Below are positions 8,044 through 15,897 of a stretch of 64,000 bases of DNA, one piece after another. Below the pieces are notes generated by a model. It made no database searches and had not been told where the DNA came from. It worked only from the letters and a program-made list of their open reading frames with translations. This stretch comes from Neolewinella lacunae (GTDB lineage Bacteria > Bacteroidota > Bacteroidia > Chitinophagales > Saprospiraceae): the NCBI RefSeq assembly GCF_014349155.1, contig NZ_JACSIT010000152.1, forward strand, positions 114,752-178,751, written 5' to 3'. How positions within the stretch are numbered: the first letter of the stretch is position 1; the number at the start of each line of letters is the position of its first letter. A program made the translations under genes and the position numbers.

Positions 8044-10644
8044 ATGAAACTATCCATGCGCGTCCTTACCCTGCTTTTTGTCCTTTTCCTTTGCACCTGC
8101 GTCCGCGCCCAAACCCTGACCGGGCGCATTACGGATGCGGAAACCGGCGAGCCGCTGCCCTTCGCCTCCATCTACGTGCAGCAAACCCAGAGTGGCACGG
8201 CCAGCAATGCCGACGGCGATTTCCAGGTCCGGCTCGCCGCTGGCTCCAACACCGTCATTTTTCAGTACCTCGGCTACCAAACCCAGGTGAAAACCGTGCT
8301 GGGGAACACCCGGCTGGACATCAAACTCATCTCCGAAGCGCTGGAGCTGGACGAAGTGGAGATCCTCAGCGGTGGCGAAGACCGCAGCTATTCGGTCATC
8401 CGCCGGGCCATTGCCAAGGCCGATTACCATCGCAACCAGCTCGACGCCTACACCGCCCAGGTCTACATCAAAGGCACGGGCAAGGTGAACAAAATCCCCG
8501 GCCTGCTGCGCATGATGGCCAGCAAGGAGGACCGCAAAGAGATCGACGAAGCCCTGAACCGCGCCTACACCAGCGAATCCACCAGCGAGGTGAGCTACAC
8601 GCGGCCCAATACCTACGCCCAAAAAGTAATCTCGAAGTACGAAATTGGGGATGCGGAATTCGACGCGGCCCAGTACATCTTCACTTCCTTTTACGACCCG
8701 CTGGTGGCCGACGCCATCGTGAGCCCCCTGAACCCCAAAGCCTTTGGCTACTACAAGTTTGAGCTGGAGGGCGTCTTCGTAGACCGCGATGAGCTGGTGA
8801 ACAAGATTCGGGTGATTCCCCGCAGCCGCGGAGAAGACGTTTTCGAGGGCTACATCAATATTGTGCACGACGACTGGTCGATCCACAGCCTGGAGCTGAC
8901 GACTTACAAACTGGGCTTCCAGATCGACATCGGGCAGACCTTCGCCGAAGTGCAAGACCACGTGTGGATGCCCATCACCACCACCCTGGATGCGAACGGG
9001 CAAATTTTTGGCATCGCTTTTGAGTACCACTACCTCAGCACCGTGAGCAACTACGTCCTGAGCCTGAACACCAAGCTGGGGGGCTACGTGGAAGTGATTG
9101 ATGAAAAGACCCAGCCGGAGGTGGCCGAGCGGACGCCCAAGGCCCGGGAGGTGAGCGACCTGGAGCGCACGCTGGCCGAAGGCGGCGAGATCAAAGCCAA
9201 AGACCTCCGCAAGCTGATGCGCGAATACGAAAAGGAGGAACGCAAAGCCTCCGAGGCGCCGGAGGTGGAAAGCAACTATTCCTTTTCCAACGACAGCGTC
9301 GTGGTGGTCCGCGATACGGCCGCCTGGGCCCAGTTGCGGCCCGTGCCACTGACCGCCGAAGAAGTGATTGGGTACGCCATTGCCGACGGTCTGGAGCGCA
9401 ACAAGAAGCTGGACTCGCTGGAGGTAACGGTGGGCAAGGATGGTTCCCGCGATACGGTAACTTTAGACTCCGCCGCCCTGGCCAAGCGCAACCTGGGGCG
9501 CTTCCGCCTCGATAATTGGTTCCCCGACCCCATTTTCAACCCCGTGGAAGGTTACGCCCTGGGTACGCGCCTGGGCTGGATCAACCGGAAGAAGGCCATC
9601 GGCTTTGGCGTCCACCCCCGGTACGGCATTGGTTGGAAGCGCCTCATCGTCGAAGGGGATGTGCAACTGGGCCGGAGCGGGGTGAGTAACACGCCGAAGA
9701 TCAGGCTCAGCGGCGGGCGCTTTTTGCGGCAGTTCAACGACCAGCCGGCCATTGACCCCTGGATTTCGGCTTACAATAACCTCGTCTCGGGGGGCAACTT
9801 CATCCGCCTCTACGAACGGGTGTACGGGCAACTGGATTACACGAAAAAGTACAGCGATGCCTTGCGGGCAGACGCCCGCCTGGCTTACGAAGAACGCCGG
9901 GCGGTGACCAACTCCAGCAACAACAATTGGTGGGGGCTCTCCGAAGGGGAAAGCTACGCACCCAATACGCCCCTGAATGCTGCCCGGGGCTTCGTTTCCG
10001 AAGTTAACCCGGCCGCCACGGCCCGCTTTGGCCTCGCCTGGCGGCCGGGCCTGAAGTACGAAATCGAGAACGGGCGCAAGCGGGTCATTGACCTTTCGGC
10101 CCCCACGATCAGCTTCCGTCTGGCGCAGGGCCTGCCAGAAATTGGGGCTTCGACGGCCGACTTTACCCAGCTGGAGGCGGCCTACGAGCACCGCTTCGAC
10201 GTAGGCCGTAAAGGACGGGTGGACCTGCTGGTGCGCGGCGGTGCTTTTGTGAACAACCAGTCGGTAGACTTCCCCGATTTCAAGCACTTTGCTACTTCTG
10301 AACTCATCCTCACCTCCCTCGACCCCATCGGCAGCTACCGCCTGCTGCCCTACTACGCCGAAAGCACCAACGAAGAATACCTGGAATTTTACGGGCACTA
10401 CCAGTTCCGGAAATTCCTCCTCACCCGCATCTGGAAGCTCCACCTGATGGGCCTCAAGGAAGACCTGTTCGTGAACTACTTACACACCCCCACCTCTGAA
10501 CACTACACCGAGGTCGGCTACTCCATTGACAACATACTGCGGATCTTCCGCCTGGAATTTGTAACGGCCTTCCGCGATTTGGAATACGCAGACTTTGGGG
10601 TCCGCTTCAGCATTTCGACGACCATTATGCGCGATTTCAATTGA
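8044..10644 (+). CDS. DUF5686 outer-membrane protein with carboxypeptidase-regulatory domain
   Basis: 866 aa from ATG 8044 (a second ATG at 8056 is possible). Signal peptide MRVLTLLFVLFLCTCVRAQ, then a CarboxypepD_reg-like beta-sandwich (about 25-110: LTGRITDAETGEPLPFASI, GYQTQVKTVLG), as at the N-terminus of TonB-linked and DUF5686 proteins. The long remainder (VISKYEIGDAEFD, the DDWSIHSLELTTYKLG motif, and a C-terminal half of alternating hydrophobic strands ending in VRFSISTTIM) is the DUF5686 region, predicted to form an outer-membrane beta-barrel. Function unknown. The repeat core overlaps the signal-peptide codons at 8090-8110. Followed by a hairpin at 10650. Confidence 0.88.
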   Translation: MKLSMRVLTLLFVLFLCTCVRAQTLTGRITDAETGEPLPFASIYVQQTQSGTASNADGDFQVRLAAGSNTVIFQYLGYQTQVKTVLGNTRLDIKLISEALELDEVEILSGGEDRSYSVIRRAIAKADYHRNQLDAYTAQVYIKGTGKVNKIPGLLRMMASKEDRKEIDEALNRAYTSESTSEVSYTRPNTYAQKVISKYEIGDAEFDAAQYIFTSFYDPLVADAIVSPLNPKAFGYYKFELEGVFVDRDELVNKIRVIPRSRGEDVFEGYINIVHDDWSIHSLELTTYKLGFQIDIGQTFAEVQDHVWMPITTTLDANGQIFGIAFEYHYLSTVSNYVLSLNTKLGGYVEVIDEKTQPEVAERTPKAREVSDLERTLAEGGEIKAKDLRKLMREYEKEERKASEAPEVESNYSFSNDSVVVVRDTAAWAQLRPVPLTAEEVIGYAIADGLERNKKLDSLEVTVGKDGSRDTVTLDSAALAKRNLGRFRLDNWFPDPIFNPVEGYALGTRLGWINRKKAIGFGVHPRYGIGWKRLIVEGDVQLGRSGVSNTPKIRLSGGRFLRQFNDQPAIDPWISAYNNLVSGGNFIRLYERVYGQLDYTKKYSDALRADARLAYEERRAVTNSSNNNWWGLSEGESYAPNTPLNAARGFVSEVNPAATARFGLAWRPGLKYEIENGRKRVIDLSAPTISFRLAQGLPEIGASTADFTQLEAAYEHRFDVGRKGRVDLLVRGGAFVNNQSVDFPDFKHFATSELILTSLDPIGSYRLLPYYAESTNEEYLEFYGHYQFRKFLLTRIWKLHLMGLKEDLFVNYLHTPTSEHYTEVGYSIDNILRIFRLEFVTAFRDLEYADFGVRFSISTTIMRDFN
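8090..8110 (+). repeat. Dispersed NotI-core repeat, copy 3 (inside a signal peptide)
   Basis: TTGCACCTGCGTCCGCGCCC differs from the intergenic repeat by one base and encodes CTCVRAQ at the signal cleavage site of the DUF5686 protein. Confidence 0.7.
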
Positions 10645-10649
10645 CCGAA

Positions 10650-10677
10650 GGCGAGTGCCTGCTGGCAGGTACTCGCC
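10650..10677 (+). terminator. Terminator-like hairpin after the DUF5686 gene
   Basis: GGCGAGTGCCTGC pairs with GGCAGGTACTCGCC, a 13-14 bp stem with a very short loop, starting 5 nt after the stop at 10644. No T-run follows, so termination is likely but not certain. Confidence 0.55.
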
Positions 10678-10849
10678 CGCACAGGCTGTAGGATGGGTAG
10701 ATAATAATCTAAAGCGTCCTCCGTGCGTTTTGTAGGGAGCTTGGGGCAGGTCCGCTGGGGGCCAGGTTGTTCCCAGAATGGCCGGTTGGTCTTATCGCCC
10801 CGGCGGCGTGGCCGTTGAGCAAGGTTCCTTACCAGAAGGCACAAGTAGT

Positions 10850-13381
10850 ATGAAGAACATTTTTCCGCAAGAACTGCAAGCGAAAGCACGCGAAATTGCC
10901 CTCCAGGTCTGGGACAAGGCGCAGTACGGTGCCCGGCAGACCTGGGCCTATCTCCGCCGGCAGCCGCCGCTGAAGCTGGCCTTTTTATTCGTGTTCTTAC
11001 CCACGATGCTGGTGGGGGTTTTCTTTGCCGTCTTGTTTGCCCAAGCGCTGGCGGGACGCTACGGCCCGATGCCGGAAAAGGCCGAACTGGCGTTGATTGA
11101 GAATGCGGAAGCCTCTTCGGTATTTAGTGAAGACGGCGTGGTGCTGGGCAAATACTACCGGGAAAACCGCGTCAGTGTGCCTCTGGACGCGATTTCGCCC
11201 TACGTAACGGAAGCCTTGATTGCCACCGAAGACAGCCGCTTTTTTGAGCACCAGGGCATTGATTTGTACGCCCTGGGGCGGGTATTCTGGCGCAGCATCA
11301 TCCGCGGCGACCGGAGTGGCGGCGGCGGTAGCACCATCAGCCAGCAGTTGGCCAAGCAGCTCTACCCCCGGGAGGGCAACGGCCGTTTCGGCATGGTAAA
11401 AACGAAGTTGCGGGAGATGATCATCGCCAGCCGCCTGGAGGAAGTCTACGACAAGTACGCGCTGCTGGCCCTCTACCTCAATACCGTTCCCTTCGGAGAA
11501 AATGCCTACGGGATTGAAGTGGCCGCAAACCGCTTTTTCAGCAAAGCGGCGGAAGACCTCAACGCCCAGGAAGCCGCCGTGCTGGTGGGCCTGCTCAAGG
11601 CGAATACAACCTACAACCCCCGGACAAACCCCGGGAAGAGCCTGGGCCGTCGTAACGTCGTCTTGGGGCAAATGGCCAAAAATGGTGTTTTAGAACCCGC
11701 CGAGGCCGATAGCATCAGCGCTTTGCCACTGGGGCTGAAGTACCGCCGGGAAAACAACCAGGTGGGCGGCGCAGCCCACTTCCGGCAAATGTTGCGTGGC
11801 GAAGTGGAGCGGGCTTTGGCCGGAAAAACCCACCCCGACCGGCGACCTTACGACATTGACCGAGACGGCCTCCGCATCCGGGTGAGCCTCAACAGCGTAA
11901 TGCAGCGCCTGGCCGAAGAGGCCGTGCGCGAACAACTGCCCCTCATTCAACAAGGCCTGGCGACGGACTGGAGCAAGGCCAAACGCGCACCCTGGGAAGC
12001 GGCCTTTCTGGACCAGGTTCGCCTGAGTTCCCGCTACACCGAACTGGCCGCAACGGGGCTGAAGGAAGAAGAAATCCTGGAAGCCATGCGGGAACCCCGG
12101 CCGATGACCATCTACGACTGGAAGACCACGGAAGCGGTCGATACCCTCCTGGGGCCGCTCGATAGCCTGCGCCACTATTTCACCCTCCTGAACGCGGGAT
12201 TGCTGGTGACGGAGCCCGCCACGGGGGTGGTGCGGGCCTGGGTAGGCGGGGTAGATTACCGCTTTGTGCAGTACGACCACGTCAACGCCCGCCGGCAGGT
12301 GGGGTCCACCATCAAGCCCGTGATCTATGCAACGGCCCTCCAGGAAGGAATGCGCCCCTGCGAATACACCCCCGCTCAACAGTTTACCATCGAGGATTTT
12401 GCGGACTACAACCCCAGCAACCCCAACGGAGAATACCAGGGGGCCTACTCCATGCGCGGAGGACTCAGCAAATCGGTCAATACCGTAGCCGTCAACATTG
12501 CCGTCCGCACGGGCCTGAGCCGCGTCGTCAACGAAATCCACGAAATGGGCATCACGGGTAAGGTAGAGGCCATCCCTAGTGTTGCATTGGGGACCGTAGA
12601 AGCCACCCTGCCGGAGATGAACACGGTGTACAGTGCTTTTGCCAACCGGGGACGACGGCCGGAGGGCATCCACTTCCTCGACGAAATCACCACGGCCAAC
12701 GGTGAAGTCATCGTCAGCTTTACCGAACCCCTGAAAACCCGCAGTGTGATGGCCGACTCCACTGCCGCCATCGCCACCTACCTGATGGCCGGCGTGGTGA
12801 ACAGCGGTACGGGCAGCCGCCTGCGCAGTACCTACGGCATCAGCGGACCCCTGGCGGGAAAGACCGGCACTACCCAAGACCAAAGCGACGGCTGGTTCGT
12901 GGGTTTCACCCCCAAGCTCGTGGTAAGTGCCTGGGTGGGCGCGGAGTTTCCCGCCGTCCATTTTCGCACCCTTTCCCGGGGCTCGGCCACCGCTACGGCC
13001 CTGCCCGTTTGGGGGACCTTCATGCGCAAAGTGCAGCAACACCCCGGCCTGAAAAAGTACCGGGGCGGCGGATTTTCCGGCCTCGATGAAATGGCCCTGG
13101 CCCTGCTCGATTGCCCGGATTACCTGGAAGAACTGCCCATCTACCGCGACCCCGAGGAGTTTTTGCCCGTGGAAGCCATCGCCGTGCGGCTGCAGCGCTA
13201 CGGGGCTCAACGCGTGGAAGAAATGATGGCCCAGAAGCGCCGCCGCAACAACGAAAGCCCCACGGAATACGCAGAACGCATCGTCGAACTGCTCGAAAGA
13301 GAGGAGCGAAAAGACCAGCGGCGGCAGGAACGGAAGGAATTCTGGAACAAAACCCTTTTCGGGAAAAAAGACGATGGATAG
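10850..13381 (+). CDS. Bifunctional penicillin-binding protein 1A (class A)
   Basis: 843 aa from ATG 10850; the longer frame from 10778 adds 24 residues unlike the family. TM anchor about 43-67. GT51 glycosyltransferase domain: EDSRFFEHQGID (catalytic Glu127), GGSTISQQLAKQLY, then KLREMIIASRLE. Transpeptidase domain: SxxK at Ser486-Lys489 (GSTIKP), SxN at 542-544 and KTGT at 671-674. It polymerises lipid II and crosslinks peptidoglycan in the periplasm. The C-terminal tail of about 70 residues is highly charged and rich in Glu/Arg, resembling other Bacteroidota PBP1A. Transcribed alone; 11 kDa more than minimal class A enzymes. Confidence 0.95.
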   Translation: MKNIFPQELQAKAREIALQVWDKAQYGARQTWAYLRRQPPLKLAFLFVFLPTMLVGVFFAVLFAQALAGRYGPMPEKAELALIENAEASSVFSEDGVVLGKYYRENRVSVPLDAISPYVTEALIATEDSRFFEHQGIDLYALGRVFWRSIIRGDRSGGGGSTISQQLAKQLYPREGNGRFGMVKTKLREMIIASRLEEVYDKYALLALYLNTVPFGENAYGIEVAANRFFSKAAEDLNAQEAAVLVGLLKANTTYNPRTNPGKSLGRRNVVLGQMAKNGVLEPAEADSISALPLGLKYRRENNQVGGAAHFRQMLRGEVERALAGKTHPDRRPYDIDRDGLRIRVSLNSVMQRLAEEAVREQLPLIQQGLATDWSKAKRAPWEAAFLDQVRLSSRYTELAATGLKEEEILEAMREPRPMTIYDWKTTEAVDTLLGPLDSLRHYFTLLNAGLLVTEPATGVVRAWVGGVDYRFVQYDHVNARRQVGSTIKPVIYATALQEGMRPCEYTPAQQFTIEDFADYNPSNPNGEYQGAYSMRGGLSKSVNTVAVNIAVRTGLSRVVNEIHEMGITGKVEAIPSVALGTVEATLPEMNTVYSAFANRGRRPEGIHFLDEITTANGEVIVSFTEPLKTRSVMADSTAAIATYLMAGVVNSGTGSRLRSTYGISGPLAGKTGTTQDQSDGWFVGFTPKLVVSAWVGAEFPAVHFRTLSRGSATATALPVWGTFMRKVQQHPGLKKYRGGGFSGLDEMALALLDCPDYLEELPIYRDPEEFLPVEAIAVRLQRYGAQRVEEMMAQKRRRNNESPTEYAERIVELLEREERKDQRRQERKEFWNKTLFGKKDDG

Positions 13382-13575
13382 CCCGTTTTTGCCAAGGCTT
13401 CGCAAAAGGCGCGGTCGTGCGAACCTCGGCGTCCTGACGTAGTTTATTACAACGGATGCGTCCGGACCAAAGCAGCACGCTTGACCGGACGATCTTCGCC
13501 TACCGGAAAGAATGCCCAAACCCTTCCCCGCATTTTCACCCATTTTATTTTCCCAGCTTAACGTACCACATCATT

Positions 13576-14175
13576 ATGGCCGCCTCCCTATTTGAATCCA
13601 TCCTGTCTACCGTCAAGGACGCCGCTGATGATTTTGATTTCTCACGCATTGAAAAAATGACGGGGCAAAAAATCGATTCGGTTGATGAGTTTATGGCCCG
13701 CACCGAGCGCACGGGGCCCCCGCACTACGGGCACGGTTTCCTCGCCGGAATGATTGGCGGACTGGTAGGGGTGGGAGTGAAGATGCTCGTAGACCGCCAG
13801 CTGGCCCCCGATGTGGAGCAGATTGAGGACGGTTACGCCGAAGCCGCCGTGCAAGCCGCCGAAGCTTTTACCCACATCGACCTCAGCAATCGCCAGGAAG
13901 CTCTCGCCGAAGCCGCCGTAGAATTCGGCATGGGTGCTTTGGTGGGCGGGGTCTACGGCGTGGTAGTGGAGGCCATCCCCGACGCCAGCAAGATGAGCTC
14001 GCAGCAACTCATGACCACTACCAAACAGCTGGCACTTCCTGCCCTCGGCATCGCTCCCGCGGCGGTGAAAGACGTTGCGGAAAACAAGATCGGTAAGCTG
14101 GCCGGCCACGTCGCCTTCGCTGCCACTACCGAAATCGTTCGTCGCCTGACGCGTTACTACCTGAGCAAAAAGTGA
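13576..14175 (+). CDS. Glycine-rich membrane-associated protein, possible YagU/DUF1440 type
   Basis: 199 aa from ATG 13576; the open frame reaches back to 13456 but that part is low complexity and lacks a start context. Two Gly-rich hydrophobic helices stand out, GFLAGMIGGLVGVGVKML and GMGALVGGVYGVVVEAI, separated by an Ala/Glu helix (EDGYAEAAVQAAEAF). The pattern of a Gly-zipper segment followed by a conserved acidic helix resembles DUF1440/YagU inner-membrane proteins, some of which act in acid tolerance, but I cannot confirm this. No partner genes nearby. Confidence 0.6.
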   Translation: MAASLFESILSTVKDAADDFDFSRIEKMTGQKIDSVDEFMARTERTGPPHYGHGFLAGMIGGLVGVGVKMLVDRQLAPDVEQIEDGYAEAAVQAAEAFTHIDLSNRQEALAEAAVEFGMGALVGGVYGVVVEAIPDASKMSSQQLMTTTKQLALPALGIAPAAVKDVAENKIGKLAGHVAFAATTEIVRRLTRYYLSKK

Positions 14176-14228
14176 GGCCCTCTCACCGGGTCCGGCCGGA
14201 TGCGGGTTAATCCCCGGCCCGCAGTTCG

Positions 14229-14236
14229 TAGTTTTG
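14229..14236 (+). promoter_or_regulatory. Candidate -7 box (TAGTTTTG) for rsmI
   Basis: Exact TAnnTTTG match, giving a leader of about 54 nt before the rsmI ATG at 14294. Confidence 0.4.
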
Positions 14237-14293
14237 TGGCGGGAGCCCTGGCTGGTCGCAGAGGAAGCGTCCCTTCATTTTACTTGCACTGCT

Positions 14294-14962
14294 ATGCTCT
14301 ACCTCGTCCCCACCCCCATCGGCAACCGGGAAGACATTACCCAACGGGCCATCCGTACGCTGAGCGAGGTAGACCTGATTTTGGCGGAGGATACCCGTAC
14401 CAGCCGTCCTCTCCTGCAGCACTACGGCATTGCCACGCCGCTGCGGGCCTACCACGCGCACAACGAACACGCCATTGCTCCGCAACTGGTGGCGGAGCTG
14501 AAAGAAGGAGCTGCTTTCGCCCTCATCACGGATGCGGGCACGCCGGGCATCAGCGATCCCGGCTTCCTGCTGGTGCGGGCCTGCCGCGAAGCCGGGGTGG
14601 CCGTGAGTTGTCTGCCCGGGCCCGCCGCCTTCGTTCCGGCGCTGGCCGCCAGCGGCATTCCCTGCGATCGTTTCCATTTCGAGGGCTTTCTGCCCCATAA
14701 AAAAGGCCGGCAAACCCGCCTGCAGTACCTGGCCACGCTCCCCCACACTTTTGCACTCTACGAAAGCCCGCACCGCATCGTGAAACTCCTGGGCCAACTC
14801 GGCGAAGTGTGCGGTACCGATCGCATCGCCTGCGTGGCGCGGGAAATCTCCAAGCTCCACGAGGAAATCACTACCGATACCCTCGAAAAACTGCACGCCT
14901 ACTACGCCGCTAAAGGCAGTGTCAAAGGCGAAATCGTGGTGGTAGTAGCTGGACTAACCTAG
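14294..14962 (+). CDS. rsmI: 16S rRNA (cytidine1402-2'-O)-methyltransferase
   Basis: 222 aa from ATG 14294 (MLYLVPTPIGNREDIT is the family N-terminus; the frame upstream to 14234 is not conserved). Tetrapyrrole-methylase fold with LILAEDTRTSRPLL, ITDAGTPGISDPGFLL (SAM site), CLPGPAAFVPALAASG and FEGFLPHKKGRQ, all diagnostic of RsmI/YraL. It 2'-O-methylates C1402 of 16S rRNA in the decoding centre. It is shorter than the E. coli protein (about 286 aa) because it lacks the C-terminal extension, as is common in Bacteroidota. Single-gene unit. Confidence 0.95.
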   Translation: MLYLVPTPIGNREDITQRAIRTLSEVDLILAEDTRTSRPLLQHYGIATPLRAYHAHNEHAIAPQLVAELKEGAAFALITDAGTPGISDPGFLLVRACREAGVAVSCLPGPAAFVPALAASGIPCDRFHFEGFLPHKKGRQTRLQYLATLPHTFALYESPHRIVKLLGQLGEVCGTDRIACVAREISKLHEEITTDTLEKLHAYYAAKGSVKGEIVVVVAGLT

Positions 14963-14989
14963 CGGCTTTTACGGCCGTAGATGATGTTT

Positions 14990-15066
14990 GGGGCGCGGCC
15001 GCAGGTGCTCCCCCCCGACCCCCCGAAGGGGGGAGAGTGTTGGCCCCCCAACCCCCAAAGGGGGAG
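14990..15066 (-). repeat. Dispersed repeat, copy 4, long form with two hairpin modules
   Basis: Perfect core 14991-15008 (minus orientation), followed by hairpin module A (CCCCCCGAAGGGGGG, to 15034) and module B (CCCCCAAAGGGGG, to about 15066). It sits between convergent rsmI and the PfpI-family gene. About 76 bp are nearly identical to the copy at 52463. Confidence 0.9.
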
Positions 15067-15100
15067 AGCGGGGCAAGCCACCCGCCCCGGGCATCAACTG

Positions 15101-15667
15101 TCAAAAGCCAGCAACGGCATAATCCATGCTGTGGCGGATACGCTCGGCGGCTTCCGGGCCGGCCCACTTCGCGCAGAGGTAAAGCCCCAGATCCAGCGCC
15201 GAAGCCACTGCCCCGGCGGTGATGACCCTGCCGTCGTCCACGATTCTTTCCCGGACCACCTCGGCGCAGTAGGGTGCAAGGGCGGCGTATTCATTGAAGT
15301 GGGTGGTGGCACGGTGGCCTTTCAGGAACCCCGCCGCGCCCAGCAGCAAGGAGCCGGTACAGACGGAGGTTTTGAGCCCCACCGGCCCGGCCGTAGCCAG
15401 CCAGGCCAGGAAGGCCGGGTCGTGCTGCAAGGCCCGGGTGCCGAAGCCGCCAGGTATGCAGATCGCGTCGTATTCGCCCAGGTTGGGCTGCACCCGGTCA
15501 ACGGAGACGGAAAGCCCGAATCCATCGCGCACCACGGACGTCATGGCACAGGTTTGCCACGAAAAACCGGGGAGGTGCCCCTGCGATTGGAGGCGGCTCA
15601 GCGGGTCGTACACTCCGCTAAAATCCAGGAGCGTAATGCCATCGAAGAGGAGGTAAGCGAGCCGCAT
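15101..15667 (-). CDS. DJ-1/PfpI family protein (isonitrile-hydratase/ThiJ-like)
   Basis: 188 aa, one class-I glutamine-amidotransferase-like domain. YLLFDGITLLDFSGVYDPL at the N-terminus, ICIPGGFGTRAL in the middle and the nucleophile elbow SVCTGSLLLGAAG with Cys103 place it in the DJ-1/PfpI group close to the N-terminal domain of AraC-type regulators (GATase1_AraC) and to isonitrile hydratase. The C-terminal HTH of the regulators is absent. The THFNEY motif after the elbow is also typical of that subgroup. Function could be hydratase, glyoxalase or chaperone-like. Convergent with rsmI. Confidence 0.85.
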   Translation of the reverse strand: MRLAYLLFDGITLLDFSGVYDPLSRLQSQGHLPGFSWQTCAMTSVVRDGFGLSVSVDRVQPNLGEYDAICIPGGFGTRALQHDPAFLAWLATAGPVGLKTSVCTGSLLLGAAGFLKGHRATTHFNEYAALAPYCAEVVRERIVDDGRVITAGAVASALDLGLYLCAKWAGPEAAERIRHSMDYAVAGF

Positions 15668-15800
15668 GGAGCTGATTTTTGCCGGAAAATTACGCAGGCC
15701 GGGCGTAGTGTCTTCCTTTCAGAAACTGCTGGTGCCGGAGGGGGAGCGGTGGGCTGGCGGTGGCTTTCCCCTGCGCGCGCCGCAGAAGCGCATTTTCTCC

Positions 15801-15820
15801 TTGCACCTGCGGCCGCGCCC
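15801..15820 (+). repeat. Dispersed NotI-core repeat, copy 5
   Basis: TTGCACCTGCGGCCGCGCCC, perfect core, 77 bp upstream of the ATG of the BNR-repeat protein and in the same orientation. Confidence 0.9.
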
Positions 15821-15897
15821 TGCTGGACTTTATCTCCTGCCTATTTTGCCCGGTATGCTGTATATTCCCCCTTCATACCAAAATTCAACTGCCCGAC

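Noticed and set aside
11690..13543. 617-codon open frame opposite PBP1A, and an 813-codon frame opposite the BNR protein (16483-18924)
   Set aside because: Both are antisense to genes with complete domain motifs and have odd, low-complexity composition (Gly, Val and His rich).
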